This document shows, piece by piece, positions 43,941-54,013 of a stretch of DNA of 64,000 bases. Numbering within the stretch: position 1 is the first letter of the stretch; each line of letters starts with the position of its first letter. The position numbers and the translations under genes were made by a program. Origin of the DNA: Paenibacillus thiaminolyticus (GTDB lineage Bacteria; Bacillota; Bacilli; Paenibacillales; Paenibacillaceae); contig NZ_CP041405.1 in assembly GCF_007066085.1 (NCBI RefSeq), positions 5,983,501 to 6,047,500 on the forward strand, in the 5' to 3' direction. The notes below the pieces were generated by a model. That model searched no databases. It was not told the DNA's origin and saw only the letters and a program-made list of their open reading frames with translations.

Positions 43941-44825
43941 ATGGTATACAGCATGACCGGTTACGGCCAGTCCGTCCGGAGTTCCGGCGGATACAAGATT
44001 ACGATTGAAGCGAAGTCCGTTAACCATCGTTATTGCGAGATCATGCTGCGCATGCCGCGTGAATGGACAAGCTGCGAGGAGCCTTTGCGCCGTCTCGTTC
44101 AGCAATTCGTCAAGCGCGGGCGGGTAGACGTGTTTATTAACAGAGAGCGTGAAGGGGAAGCGAAGACGGCGGTAGCCATCAATGAGCAGACTGTGAAGGC
44201 CTATATGGAGGCCGGCCGGCTGCTTCGCGACCAATACGGCGTCTCCGGGGAGATGACCGTCAATGACTGGCTTCGCTTGCCTGATGTATTTACCATCCAG
44301 GAGGAGCAACCGCTGCCCGAGGAAGAGCTGCTTCGCGAGCTTGAATCCGGCCTGGCGGAGGCGATGGATGGGTTATGTCAGATGCGGGTCATGGAAGGCA
44401 ACCACCTCGCCCAGGATATGAAGGAACGACTGAACCGTCTGGAGTCGCTGCATGCGGACATTTCCACACGGGCTCCATTCGTCGTTGCTGAGTATCGCGC
44501 CAAGCTGCAACAGCGGATAGAGCAACTGCTGGACGCTGAGTCTTCCTTGGACGAATATAAGTTCGGCATGGAGGTAGCTCTGTTTGCGGATCGCTCCAAC
44601 ATCGATGAAGAATTGACGCGGCTACAGAGTCATTTCAACCAGTTCAGACAGCTGCTGGACAGCACGGAACCGATCGGCAGGAAGCTCGATTTTCTCATCC
44701 AGGAGATGAACCGGGAAGTGAACACCATCGGTTCCAAGGCGAACCATCTGGAGATTATCAACCATGTCGTAGACATGAAGGCAGAGTTGGAAAAGATTCG
44801 CGAACAAGCCGCGAACATGGAATAA
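43941..44825 (+). CDS. yloC: YicC/YloC family endoribonuclease
   Basis: A 294-residue member of the YicC family; E. coli and Bacillus members have been described as endoribonucleases. N-terminal [20 protein letters not shown] and [16 protein letters not shown], and C-terminal [19 protein letters not shown] are diagnostic. I chose ATG 43941 to fit family length (B. subtilis 291); ATG 43926 adds five residues. Neither has a strong ribosome binding site. First gene of the yloC-remA-gmk run. Confidence 0.93.
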   Translation: MVYSMTGYGQSVRSSGGYKITIEAKSVNHRYCEIMLRMPREWTSCEEPLRRLVQQFVKRGRVDVFINREREGEAKTAVAINEQTVKAYMEAGRLLRDQYGVSGEMTVNDWLRLPDVFTIQEEQPLPEEELLRELESGLAEAMDGLCQMRVMEGNHLAQDMKERLNRLESLHADISTRAPFVVAEYRAKLQQRIEQLLDAESSLDEYKFGMEVALFADRSNIDEELTRLQSHFNQFRQLLDSTEPIGRKLDFLIQEMNREVNTIGSKANHLEIINHVVDMKAELEKIREQAANME

Positions 44826-44860
44826 ATATGGAGCGTTCGAAAGTAGAGGGAGGACCTGTA

Positions 44861-45121
44861 ATGGCCATTAAACTGATTAACATCGGTTTTGGTAACATCG
44901 TATCTGCCAACCGTATCATCTCAATCGTGAGCCCGGAATCGGCTCCTATTAAGCGAATCATCCAGGAAGCGCGCGATCGTCACATGCTGATTGACGCAAC
45001 TTACGGGCGGCGCACCCGCGCGGTCATCATTACGGACAGCGACCATGTCATTTTGTCCGCGGTCCAGCCGGAGACGGTAGCGCATCGCTTATCAACGAAG
45101 GATGACGACAACGACGAATAA
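44861..45121 (+). CDS. remA: Extracellular matrix regulator RemA
   Basis: An 86-residue DNA-binding protein of the RemA/DUF370 family, which activates biofilm matrix and osmoprotection genes in B. subtilis. The sequence [19 protein letters not shown] and [20 protein letters not shown] is nearly invariant. ATG 44861 has GAGGGAGG upstream. Lies between yloC and gmk as in B. subtilis. Confidence 0.96.
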   Translation: MAIKLINIGFGNIVSANRIISIVSPESAPIKRIIQEARDRHMLIDATYGRRTRAVIITDSDHVILSAVQPETVAHRLSTKDDDNDE

Positions 45122-45134
45122 AATGGAGATGAAC

Positions 45135-45713
45135 ATGAAGAAAGGATTTTTGATTGTGCTATCCGGCCCTTCCGGCGTCGGCAAAGGCACGGTATGCAAA
45201 TCTTTATTGAAGCGGCTGCCCGACCTGATCTATTCGGTGTCCGCCACAACGCGTCACCCCCGTCTCGGGGAAGTTGACGGAGTGAACTACTTCTTCAAGT
45301 CGCGGGAAGAGTTTCTCGATATGATCGAGAACGATAAGCTGCTGGAGCATGCCGAATATGTGGGCAACTACTATGGTACCCCGCGGGACTTCGTGGAGCA
45401 GACGCTGGACGAAGGGCAGGACATCATTCTGGAGATCGAGGTGCAGGGCGCGTTGAAGGTGAAAGAGAAGTTCCCGAACGGGATCTTCATTTTCCTGTTG
45501 CCTCCGTCGCTGGACGAGCTGGAGGATCGGATTCGCGGCCGCGGTACCGAGAACGATACGGTCATCGATCACCGCATGACGGCGGCGGTCGAGGAAATGG
45601 CCATGATGGCGAATTACGATTATGCCGTCGTGAACGATGAGATCGACTTGGCGTGCAAACGTATAGAGAGCATTATAATAGCCGAACATTGTAAAATCAG
45701 GCCTAACCGGTAA
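45135..45713 (+). CDS. gmk: Guanylate kinase
   Basis: Phosphorylates GMP to GDP with ATP; 192 residues. The P-loop [11 protein letters not shown], the GMP-binding [19 protein letters not shown] and [13 protein letters not shown] are standard. Three in-frame ATGs (45123, 45129, 45135) are close together; 45135 is best, six bases after GGAG. The open frame extends back to overlap remA by 20 bases. Confidence 0.96.
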   Translation: MKKGFLIVLSGPSGVGKGTVCKSLLKRLPDLIYSVSATTRHPRLGEVDGVNYFFKSREEFLDMIENDKLLEHAEYVGNYYGTPRDFVEQTLDEGQDIILEIEVQGALKVKEKFPNGIFIFLLPPSLDELEDRIRGRGTENDTVIDHRMTAAVEEMAMMANYDYAVVNDEIDLACKRIESIIIAEHCKIRPNR

Positions 45714-45862
45714 GACGGCAGACAGCGGGGCGCACTTTCGATAAAGTGTGCCTTGTGACGTGCTTTCCTGAGTCCGGGCGGCAGAGCAGGATTCGAGATT
45801 GAGTAAGAAGCGGTCCCGGCGGCAAGGGGGTTCGGGACAAGCAGGAGAAGGAGTGCGGAACT

Positions 45863-46066
45863 ATGCTATATCCATCCATTGACGAATTGATGAAAAAAGT
45901 CGACAGCAAATACTCTCTGGTCGTGGCTGCGTCCCGCCGGGCGCGCCAATTGCGCGACGGGGAGCGGACCGAATTGCAGAATCCCAAATCGTACAAGCAG
46001 GTCGGCGTGGCGCTGGAGGAGATCTACGGAGATTATGTTACGGTCGAACAAGGCAACGCGGTGTAA
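45863..46066 (+). CDS. rpoZ: RNA polymerase omega subunit
   Basis: A 67-residue omega subunit that aids assembly of RNA polymerase. [20 protein letters not shown] and [13 protein letters not shown] are typical. ATG 45863 lies after AGGAGAAGGAG. A 149-base gap separates it from gmk. Confidence 0.94.
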   Translation: MLYPSIDELMKKVDSKYSLVVAASRRARQLRDGERTELQNPKSYKQVGVALEEIYGDYVTVEQGNAV

Positions 46067-46276
46067 CTCCGATCCGGCTGCGGAATCGGTTCATAGACGG
46101 TGAGCGGTACAGCCGAACCGGCTGAATGACCGCCGCCCATCAATTGAGCAGGGAAGCAAATAACAACCGTCAGGTTGTTATTTTTTTCAAATGACGAGAA
46201 TGCTCCCTATCCGGGAGGCAAGGCAGCCGCCGGGATGGAGCGCTTGCGCGCTAGAGGAGCGGAAAGGCGGGGGCGT

Positions 46277-47581
46277 ATGCTGCAAGGAAAATCGATACTG
46301 CTCGGCGTCACGGGCGGCATTGCGGCTTACAAGGCTGCAGCGCTGTGCAGCAAGTTGAAGCAGGAGGGGGCCGAGGTGCACGTCATCATGACGGCATCGG
46401 CGACTCAGTTTATTTCGGAGTTGACGTTCCAGACATTGTCGCGCCAGCCGGTGTATACGGACACGTTCGATGAGCGGGACGCTTCAGTCGTCTCTCACAT
46501 CGATCTGGCGGATCATGCGGATCTCGTGCTAGTGGCGCCGGCTACGGCGAATGTGATCGGCAAGATGGCGCATGGCTTGGCGGATGATATGCTGACGACG
46601 ACACTGCTCGCTACGACGGCGCCGGTCATGGTCGCTCCGGCCATGAATGTACATATGTACGCCCATCCGGCCGTCATGCATAATATGGACATATTACGGT
46701 CGCGGGGCGTCCGGTTCATCGAGCCGGAAGAAGGGCTCCTCGCTTGCGGTTATACCGGCAAGGGAAGGCTGGCCGAGCCGGAGCATATCGTGGAATATGT
46801 GAAGCGGTGGTTCGCAGAAGGCGGCGGCAGAGAATCCGCATTGCCGCCAGCCAGCGCTGCCGGCCTAGGAAACGCACAGTCCGGACTGCTTCATGGCAAG
46901 CGGGTGCTGGTCACGGCAGGCGGCACGGTTGAGCGCATCGATCCGGTCCGGTACATTACGAATGATTCGTCCGGCAAAATGGGATTCGCGGTAGCGGAAG
47001 CGGCCCGGGATATGGGAGCCTGCGTGACGCTTATCGCCGGCCAGACCCAGTCGGATCCTCCGCAGGGCGTCGAGCTGATCCGCGTCGAATCCGCCCTCGA
47101 TATGCGGGATGCCGTCGTCGCGCGTTACGAGCAAGCGGATATTGTCGTGAAGACGGCGGCGGTTGCCGATTACCGGCCGGTGCACCGGGCCGCCCAGAAG
47201 CTGAAAAAAACGGGCGAGCGGCTCGTTATTGAGCTGGAGCGGAATCCGGATATTTTGCAGGAGCTCGGCGAGAAGAAGAAGAATCAGCTGCTGATCGGAT
47301 TCGCCGCCGAGACCGAACAGCTGGAGCAGTATGCGTTGGACAAGCTTGCCCGCAAAAATCTCGATTATATCGTGGCGAACGATGTCTCCCGCACCGATGC
47401 GGGCTTCGGCTCCGATCGCAATGAAGTGCATATATATAGTAAAAATGGTCTCGTCGAGCGCATTCCGCTCACGGCCAAGCGCGAGGTAGCCCGCCGTCTC
47501 CTGGAGATTGCCGTACAGGCGTCCGCCGCGGGAGACGAACCGCCTTCCCTGTCTGGCGAGGTGCATTCGCTTGAACCATAA
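46277..47581 (+). CDS. coaBC: Bifunctional phosphopantothenoylcysteine decarboxylase / phosphopantothenate-cysteine ligase
   Basis: Second and third steps of coenzyme A synthesis from phosphopantothenate; 434 residues. The flavin-dependent CoaC part has LLGVTGGIAAYKAAALC, the PAMNVHMY substrate motif and catalytic Cys in LACGYTGKGRLAEP. The CoaB part starts near 230 (VLVTAGGTVERIDPVRYITN) and has MVKTAAVADYRP-like KTAAVADYRP. ATG 46277 was chosen to match the family start; the frame is open upstream without homology. It runs to the edge of priA. Confidence 0.96.
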   Translation: MLQGKSILLGVTGGIAAYKAAALCSKLKQEGAEVHVIMTASATQFISELTFQTLSRQPVYTDTFDERDASVVSHIDLADHADLVLVAPATANVIGKMAHGLADDMLTTTLLATTAPVMVAPAMNVHMYAHPAVMHNMDILRSRGVRFIEPEEGLLACGYTGKGRLAEPEHIVEYVKRWFAEGGGRESALPPASAAGLGNAQSGLLHGKRVLVTAGGTVERIDPVRYITNDSSGKMGFAVAEAARDMGACVTLIAGQTQSDPPQGVELIRVESALDMRDAVVARYEQADIVVKTAAVADYRPVHRAAQKLKKTGERLVIELERNPDILQELGEKKKNQLLIGFAAETEQLEQYALDKLARKNLDYIVANDVSRTDAGFGSDRNEVHIYSKNGLVERIPLTAKREVARRLLEIAVQASAAGDEPPSLSGEVHSLEP

Positions 47582-47594
47582 CGGAGCGGATCGG

Positions 47595-50183
47595 ATGCGG
47601 GACGCAGTGTCAGCGGGGGCAGTCGGGACTCATCCCGGCTTGCCGATCGCGCGCGTCACCGTCGATGTATCGGTCAAAGACACGGATCGGCCGTTCGACT
47701 ACGCGATTCCTCCATCCATGGCGGACTGGATCGAGACGGGCAGCCGGGTCGGCGTCCCGTTCGGCGGGCGGACAGTGCAAGGCTTCGTCATCGGACTATC
47801 CGACCGGACGGATGTGCCGCTGTCCCGGCTGAAGCCGATTCAGCAGCTGCTGGATGTTATCCCGCCGCTCCCGGCCGATCTCGTCGAGCTCGGAATGTGG
47901 ATGAGCGACCGCTATGTATGCACACTGACGGCCGCTCTGCAGGCGATGATTCCGGGAGCCATCAAGGGCAAGCGGGAGAAGGCGCTCTCGCTGGGCGACG
48001 ATGCTCGCCTGTTCCTTCAAGGCGCCGACGGCGGGACAGATGAATTGACCCTCCGCCCGGATCGTCTGCTTGAAGACCCGCAGACACGCAGTCTGCTTGC
48101 TTATGTGCAGCGCAACGAGCCGTTGCCGGCGCCGAAGCTGCTGCAGGCCTTTCCCCAGGCAGCGCGCCTCATTAAGGAAGCGCTCCAGCACGGCTGGCTG
48201 CAGGAGACGGAGCGGATTAAGGATCGCATCGGTGTCAAGCGGCTGAAGCGGGTGACGCTGACGGTCGATGATGTCGGCGAGGCGGTTGGCCGGCTGGGAA
48301 GCCGGGCCGGAAGACAGCAGGAGACACTGCGGCTCCTTGAGGAATATGGCGGAGAGCTGCCGCTCAAAAGCTTGAACGCATCCGCGGTCAAGGCGCTTGA
48401 GGGAAAAGGCTATGTCGCCGTCGACGAGGTCGAGGTGATGCGGGATCCGTACGCTCAGCGCCGCTTCCGGCCATCGAAGCCGCTGCCGCTGACAGAGGAG
48501 CAGCAGCAGGTCTTCGAAGCGCTCGCGCTCGCGGTGGACGAACAGGAGCATCGAACCTTCCTGCTGCACGGGGTCACCGGGAGCGGTAAGACGGAGGTCT
48601 ATTTGCAAGCGATCGAACGCTGTCTCGATTCCGGACGCGAAGCGATCGTGCTCGTGCCGGAGATCTCGCTTACTCCGCAGATGGTCGAGCGCTTCAAAGG
48701 GAGATTCGGCTCCCGGGTGGCGGTGATGCATAGCCGTCTCTCCCAGGGCGAACGTTACGACGAGTGGCGCAAAATCCGTGAAGGCCGCGTGCAGGTAGCG
48801 ATCGGAGCCCGCTCAGCGGTGTTTGCCCCTTTTCCCCGGGTTGGCCTTATTATTATGGATGAAGAGCATGAGTCATCCTACAAGCAGGAAGAGACGCCGA
48901 AATATCACGCCCGCGACGTGGCGATTGAACGGGCGCGCCGGCAAGGCGCCGTCGTCGTCCTCGGATCGGCGACACCTTCGATGGAGACGTATTACGCTTC
49001 ACGTCTGAACGGCTACGAGCAGTTGCCTGCAGGGCTGGAGGCGCCGCCTTGGAGGCTGACCGCGCTGGCGATGCCTTCGCGGGTTGGCGGCAGACCCCTT
49101 CCTCCAGTGACGATCGTCGATATGAGGGACCAACTGAAGCTCGGCAACCGTTCGATGTTCAGCGCGCCGTTGGAGGCGGCGCTGGAGCAGCGGCTGGAGC
49201 GTCAGGAGCAGACTGTGCTGTTGTTGAACCGCAGAGGCTACTCGACGTTCGTCATGTGCCGCAGCTGCGGCTATGTCGCACAGTGTCCGGAATGCGATAT
49301 TTCGCTGACTTATCATATGAAGACGGGGCATATGCGCTGCCACTACTGCGGCCATGCGGAGCGGGCGCCGGAAGTATGCCCGTCATGCGAGAGCGAGCAT
49401 ATCCGTTATTTCGGCACAGGTACCCAGCGGGTAGAGGAACAGCTTGCCCGCCGCTTTCCAGGCATTCGCGTTATCCGGATGGACGTAGACACGACCTCGG
49501 AGAAAGGCTCGCATGAGCGGCTGCTGCAGCAGTTCCGCGAACGGAAGGCCGACGTGCTGCTTGGCACGCAGATGGTGGCGAAGGGATTGGACTTCCCGTA
49601 TGTCACGCTGGTCGGCGTCATTGCCGCCGATTCGGCGCTTCATATGCCGGACTTCCGCGCGGCGGAGAAGACGTTCCATCTGCTGACGCAGGTTGCCGGC
49701 CGGGCGGGACGCCATGATCTGCCGGGCGAAGTCATCGTGCAGACCTATGCGCCGGAGCATTACTCGATCATCCATGCGTCGGGGCATGATTACCGCGGCT
49801 TCGCTTCCGAAGAGCTGCGGCACCGCCGCAATCTGATGGTGCCGCCCTTCTGCCGCCTGGCGCTGCTGTCCATGTCGCATGAACAGCTGCCGCTGCTCGT
49901 GCGCGTGGCCGAGAACGCGGCCCAGCGGCTCAAGGAGCTGGCGGAGCGCCAAGGCTGGCTGCTTCCGCTGCATGAGCATGCCGAGGCGATGGAGATTCTC
50001 GGGCCGGTTGCCTCTCCGATTCCGCGTATCAAGAATCGCTACCGTTTCCAGTGCATAATCAAATGCCGGGGAGACGTGAATCTGTCGGGTCTGCTGGCGG
50101 AAGCGATGCGCGAGTTCGATTCGATTGCCAAGGAGCAGGACGTCCGGTTCAGTGTCGATATTGACCCGCAGATGATGATGTAA
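47595..50183 (+). CDS. priA: Primosomal protein N', replication restart helicase PriA
   Basis: A 3'-to-5' helicase that reloads the replisome at stalled forks; 862 residues. The N-terminal DNA-binding domain contains RPFDYAIPPSM. The helicase core shows HGVTGSGKTEVYLQAIER, MDEEHESSYKQEETPKYHAR, and the zinc module with CRSCGYVAQCPECDISLTYH, CHYCG and CPSCESEHIRYFGTGTQ. ATG 47595 has GGAG eight bases upstream; TTG 47571, overlapping coaBC, is an alternative. Confidence 0.95.
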   Translation: MRDAVSAGAVGTHPGLPIARVTVDVSVKDTDRPFDYAIPPSMADWIETGSRVGVPFGGRTVQGFVIGLSDRTDVPLSRLKPIQQLLDVIPPLPADLVELGMWMSDRYVCTLTAALQAMIPGAIKGKREKALSLGDDARLFLQGADGGTDELTLRPDRLLEDPQTRSLLAYVQRNEPLPAPKLLQAFPQAARLIKEALQHGWLQETERIKDRIGVKRLKRVTLTVDDVGEAVGRLGSRAGRQQETLRLLEEYGGELPLKSLNASAVKALEGKGYVAVDEVEVMRDPYAQRRFRPSKPLPLTEEQQQVFEALALAVDEQEHRTFLLHGVTGSGKTEVYLQAIERCLDSGREAIVLVPEISLTPQMVERFKGRFGSRVAVMHSRLSQGERYDEWRKIREGRVQVAIGARSAVFAPFPRVGLIIMDEEHESSYKQEETPKYHARDVAIERARRQGAVVVLGSATPSMETYYASRLNGYEQLPAGLEAPPWRLTALAMPSRVGGRPLPPVTIVDMRDQLKLGNRSMFSAPLEAALEQRLERQEQTVLLLNRRGYSTFVMCRSCGYVAQCPECDISLTYHMKTGHMRCHYCGHAERAPEVCPSCESEHIRYFGTGTQRVEEQLARRFPGIRVIRMDVDTTSEKGSHERLLQQFRERKADVLLGTQMVAKGLDFPYVTLVGVIAADSALHMPDFRAAEKTFHLLTQVAGRAGRHDLPGEVIVQTYAPEHYSIIHASGHDYRGFASEELRHRRNLMVPPFCRLALLSMSHEQLPLLVRVAENAAQRLKELAERQGWLLPLHEHAEAMEILGPVASPIPRIKNRYRFQCIIKCRGDVNLSGLLAEAMREFDSIAKEQDVRFSVDIDPQMMM

Positions 50184-50526
50184 GCCGGCCGAATCGCATA
50201 GATCGTCCCGGAAGAACTGGGTCATGAACGGCTGCAAAGCACGGTCGAATGGGCCGTGAACGGTTGCAAGGCACGGGTGAATGGGCTGCGGACGAAGCTG
50301 GCGGAGCGTTGGAGCGGCCGCGCTGGTACTGTCTACGTGCATGCAGCCGGTGTGAGAGGGCGTTGAACGGATTTTCGCAGAGGATGAAATCATATATAAT
50401 GCGAGCTGCAGGCTACTGTTAGAATAGGCCTGTCCGCTGCATAGCGAACGTTGGATTCAGAACGTGAAGCATAGCTTCCTTTTTGACAGAACGATTGATT
50501 AAGACAAATAAAGGATGGTGTGCCCT
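50184..50526 (+). other. priA-def intergenic region with a direct repeat
   Basis: A 343-base gap in an otherwise tight cluster. It contains two copies of a 32-base unit beginning ATGAACGGCTGCAAAGCACG (50224) and GTGAACGGTTGCAAGGCACG (50256). A TATAAT at 50395-50400 without a good -35 may be the def promoter. Confidence 0.6.
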
Positions 50527-51009
50527 ATGGCATTGCGAATAATCGTACATGAACCGGATCCGGTTCTTCATCAGATAGCAAAGGAGGTCACGAAGCTGAC
50601 CCCGAATATTCACAAGCTGCTGAATGATATGGCGGACACGATGTACCACGCCGAGGGCGTCGGCCTGGCCGCGCCTCAGATCGGGATTCTGAAGCGAGTG
50701 ATCGTTGTCGATGTCGGAGACGAGCACGGTTTGATCGAGATGATTAACCCTGTCATTCTCAAGGCGGAAGGGGAACAACTTGGCCCGGAGGGCTGCCTCA
50801 GCATTCCAGGGCTGAACGGCGATGTGCGCCGTCACCAGCATATTACGGTGCAGGGGCTTGACCGCCACGGCAATACGTTCACGGTGGAAGCGTCGGATTT
50901 CCTGGCCCGCGCCTTCCAGCATGAGATTGACCATTTGAACGGCATTCTGTTCACCGAGATTGCGGAGAAAGTGTATGAAGTTCCGCGTGAAGGCAGGAAG
51001 GCGGAATGA
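50527..51009 (+). CDS. def: Peptide deformylase
   Basis: Removes formyl from new N-terminal methionines; 160 residues. All three family motifs are present: GVGLAAPQ, EGCLSIP (metal Cys) and QHEIDHLNG (HExxH). ATG 50527 fits the conserved start MALRIIVHEPDPVLHQ. It overlaps fmt by four bases (ATGA), coupling deformylation and formylation genes as in many bacteria. Confidence 0.97.
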   Translation: MALRIIVHEPDPVLHQIAKEVTKLTPNIHKLLNDMADTMYHAEGVGLAAPQIGILKRVIVVDVGDEHGLIEMINPVILKAEGEQLGPEGCLSIPGLNGDVRRHQHITVQGLDRHGNTFTVEASDFLARAFQHEIDHLNGILFTEIAEKVYEVPREGRKAE

Positions 51010-51947
51010 CGAAGATCGTATTTATGGGGACGCCGGAGTTTGCCGTCGCTTCCCTCCGCACGCTGATCCAGGAAGGGTACGAGATCGCGGCTGTCGTGAC
51101 GCAGCCGGATCGTCCCGTCGGCCGCAAGCGGGTGCTGATGCCGACGCCAGTGAAGGCGGAAGCGCTGCAGCACGGATTGACGGTGTGGCAGCCAGAGAAG
51201 CTTCGCACCTCGGATACGGTGGACGATATCCGCGCCCTGCAGCCCGATCTGATCGTGACGGCGGCGTATGGCCAGATCTTGCCGAAGGCGGTGCTCGATA
51301 TTCCACGGCTCGGCTGTATTAACGTACATGGCTCGCTGCTGCCCAAATACCGGGGCGGCGCGCCGATCCAGCGTTCGATAATGAACGGAGAGACGGTGAC
51401 GGGCGTCACCATTATGTATATGGCGGAAGGCATGGATACCGGCGACATGATCAGCCGGGTCGAAGTGCCGATCGGCGCGGACGACAATGCGGGCACGATG
51501 TTCGCGAAGCTGAGCGAAGCCGGAGCGGATCTGCTCCGGCGAACGCTGCCGGACATTATTGCCGGCCGGGTCGAAGCGGTGCCGCAGCCTCATGACGAGG
51601 CGACCTACGCGCCGAATCTGAAGCGTGAGGACGAGCGAATTGATTGGACGCGCTCCGCGGAGCAGATCGCCAACCAGGTGCGGGGCCTCGTTCCATTTTC
51701 CGGAGCCTTCACCACTTGGAGCGGTGAAGTATTCAAAGTGTGGGCGTGCCGGCCGGAGCCTGCGGCCGCGGGAGAAGCCGCGGCTGCCCCAGGCACCGTC
51801 CTGACGGCCGGAACGGATGGCCTTCGCATCCAGACCGGACAAGGGATCCTCTCCTTGCTTGAAGTGCAGCCAGCAGGCAAGAAGGCCATGCCGGCCTCTG
51901 AGTTCCTTCGCGGCGGCAAAATGGAGCAAGGGACGGTGCTGTCGTGA
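51006..51947 (+). CDS. fmt: Methionyl-tRNA formyltransferase
   Basis: Formylates initiator Met-tRNA with 10-formyl-THF; 313 residues. MTKIVFMGTPEFAVASLRTL, the catalytic HGSLLPKYRGGAPIQRSI with GCINVHGS, and a C-terminal OB-like domain are clear. ATG 51006 overlaps def; the stop overlaps the GTG of rsmB. Confidence 0.97.
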   Translation: MTKIVFMGTPEFAVASLRTLIQEGYEIAAVVTQPDRPVGRKRVLMPTPVKAEALQHGLTVWQPEKLRTSDTVDDIRALQPDLIVTAAYGQILPKAVLDIPRLGCINVHGSLLPKYRGGAPIQRSIMNGETVTGVTIMYMAEGMDTGDMISRVEVPIGADDNAGTMFAKLSEAGADLLRRTLPDIIAGRVEAVPQPHDEATYAPNLKREDERIDWTRSAEQIANQVRGLVPFSGAFTTWSGEVFKVWACRPEPAAAGEAAAAPGTVLTAGTDGLRIQTGQGILSLLEVQPAGKKAMPASEFLRGGKMEQGTVLS

Positions 51948-53365
51948 ACGGAGGAGAACGACGACCGCCACGCAGACGATTGACAGCGCGTGATGTCGCG
52001 CTGGAGGTGCTCGTCCGGGTGGAGAAGGAAGGCTCCTACAGCAATCTGGAATTGAACCGGGCGCTGAAGGAAGCGCAGCTGGAACGGGCGGACGCCGGGC
52101 TGGCGACGGAGCTGGTGTATGGCACGATTCAGCGGCTCAACACGATTGACGGCGTGCTGGCGCACAAGGTGCAGCGCGGCCTGTCGAAGCTGAAGCCCTG
52201 GGTCCGCAATCTGCTCCGGATGACCGCATACCAGCTCCGCTACCTTGACCGCGTCCCGCCGCATGCGGCGGTGAACGAAGCGGTGGCGATCGCGAAGCGG
52301 CGCGGGCAGCAGGCGATGGGCGGCTTCGTGAACGGCGTTCTGCGCGCCATCATGCGCGAACCGGAGCTGTGGACCGCTCCGCCGGCCGACAGCGCCGTGA
52401 GCCGCATCGCCTGGGAGCATTCGCATCCGGAGTGGCTCGTCGCCCGCTGGATCGCGGCCTATGGCGAAGCCGAGACGGCCGCCATGTGCGCGGCGAACAA
52501 CCGGCCGCCCCATGGCAGCGCGCGGGTGAACCGGCTGCGCGGCACGCGGGAGGCGCTGCTGGCCGAGATGCGCGCGGACGGCTACCGGGCCGAAGCGTCC
52601 GCGCTCTCGCCGGACGGCATCACAGCCGCCGGCGCCGGCAACCTGGCGCACAGCGCCTGGTATCGCGACGGCCGCCTATCGGTACAGGACGAGAGCTCGA
52701 TGCTCGTCGTCGAGGCGCTGCGGCCGGAACCGGGCATGCGCGTCCTCGACTGCTGCGCTGCCCCAGGCGGCAAATCGACCCATATCGCCGAACGAATGGA
52801 CGATATGGGCGAAGTCACGGCGAACGACGTCCACGCCCACAAGGTGGCGCTTATCGAGGAGCAAGCCGCCCGGCTTGGGTTGACGTCGCTGCGCGTAATG
52901 AATGTTGATGCGGCGGAGTTGGGACAAGCCCTGCCGCCCGCATCGTTCGACGCCGTGCTGCTGGACGCGCCGTGCACCGGCTTCGGCGTCATTCGCCGCA
53001 AGCCGGACATTAAGTGGGCGAAGCGCGAGGAAGATGTCGCTGCGATTGCCGCGATTCAGGAGCGGCTGCTGACGGAAGCGGCGCGGATGGTGCGCCCTGG
53101 CGGCCGCCTCGTCTATTCGACTTGTACGGTGGAGCCGGAGGAGAACGGGGACGCCGTCCGCCGCTTCCTGGAACGGACGCCGGGCTGGGGGCTGGATGCA
53201 TCGTGGACGGGTGCCCTGCCGCAGGAGGCGCTGGACGCAGCGCTGCGGAGGAGCCCAGACGGCATGCTGCAGGTGCTGCCGCAGGATGCCGGATCCGACG
53301 GCTTCTTCATTGCCTGTCTGCAGCGCACGGACCGGCCGGGAGAGCCGGATGCTGGACGGAACTAA
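51944..53365 (+). CDS. rsmB: 16S rRNA m5C967 methyltransferase RsmB
   Basis: A 473-residue rRNA methyltransferase. The N-terminal NusB-like RNA-binding domain (about 10-140) is followed by a Rossmann SAM domain with DCCAAPGGKSTHIAERM, LLDAPCTGFGVIRRKPD and catalytic Cys in YSTCTVEPEENG. GTG 51944 overlaps the fmt stop. The last gene before a 1.3-kb repeat-filled gap; in B. subtilis rlmN follows directly. Confidence 0.95.
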   Translation: MNGGERRPPRRRLTARDVALEVLVRVEKEGSYSNLELNRALKEAQLERADAGLATELVYGTIQRLNTIDGVLAHKVQRGLSKLKPWVRNLLRMTAYQLRYLDRVPPHAAVNEAVAIAKRRGQQAMGGFVNGVLRAIMREPELWTAPPADSAVSRIAWEHSHPEWLVARWIAAYGEAETAAMCAANNRPPHGSARVNRLRGTREALLAEMRADGYRAEASALSPDGITAAGAGNLAHSAWYRDGRLSVQDESSMLVVEALRPEPGMRVLDCCAAPGGKSTHIAERMDDMGEVTANDVHAHKVALIEEQAARLGLTSLRVMNVDAAELGQALPPASFDAVLLDAPCTGFGVIRRKPDIKWAKREEDVAAIAAIQERLLTEAARMVRPGGRLVYSTCTVEPEENGDAVRRFLERTPGWGLDASWTGALPQEALDAALRRSPDGMLQVLPQDAGSDGFFIACLQRTDRPGEPDAGRN

Positions 53366-53639
53366 CGCAATAGGACAGGCATATAGCCGCATCGACCATA
53401 CGGTTGTCCCGTTTGGATGATGCGGCTATTGTTAATGTTGCAGAAAGAAGGTATTCAATCAGCTACAATCATGTACTTTTCTGCGAATGTGTCTGGAGAT
53501 TGTACTTCTTAAGTGTTGAATCCCTTTCATTGCTATTCAACTCAATAAGTTCGAGCGATATCCCCCAAGCGTTCCATTAGCTCATTCTCCCAATGAGTGA
53601 TAAAGAGGTTGTACTCTGGTTCCTTTTATGCACTCTCCT

Positions 53640-53850
53640 ATCCGGTCAGGAAAAGAGCACGCGCATAGGTTTCTTTTATGCAATATCCCATGCGGTCAGG
53701 AAAGAGCTCGGGCATAGGCTTCTTTTATGCAATATCCCATGCGGTCAGGAAAGGGACGTGCGTAGGTTCCATTTATGCATTCTCCCATGCGGTCAGGAAA
53801 GGGACATGCGTAGGTTCCTTTTGTGCACTCTCCCATCTGGTCAGGAACTT
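53640..53850. repeat. 49-base tandem repeat, five copies
   Basis: GGTCAGGA recurs at 53644, 53694, 53743, 53791 and 53839, a period of 48-50. A full unit reads approximately TTTTATGCAATATCCCATGC, then GGTCAGGAAAGGGACGTGCG, then TAGGTTCC. Confidence 0.9.
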
Positions 53851-54013
53851 TCGCAAGTTTTTATACAGTCTGTTCTAGTGTCAGGACAGGACTTATTTTG
53901 AGAACTATTAGTAATCAATTCATCAATTTCTCGGAAACGGGCTGTTGGGCTTTTTAAATGTATGCTGCTCTTCAATCGAAATGGGCAATGGGTGAATCGG
54001 GGCGAGTCAGAAA

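Noticed and set aside
53593..53901. 102-codon frame over the 49-base array
   Set aside because: Its sequence follows the repeat and changes frame with each unit; no ribosome binding site.
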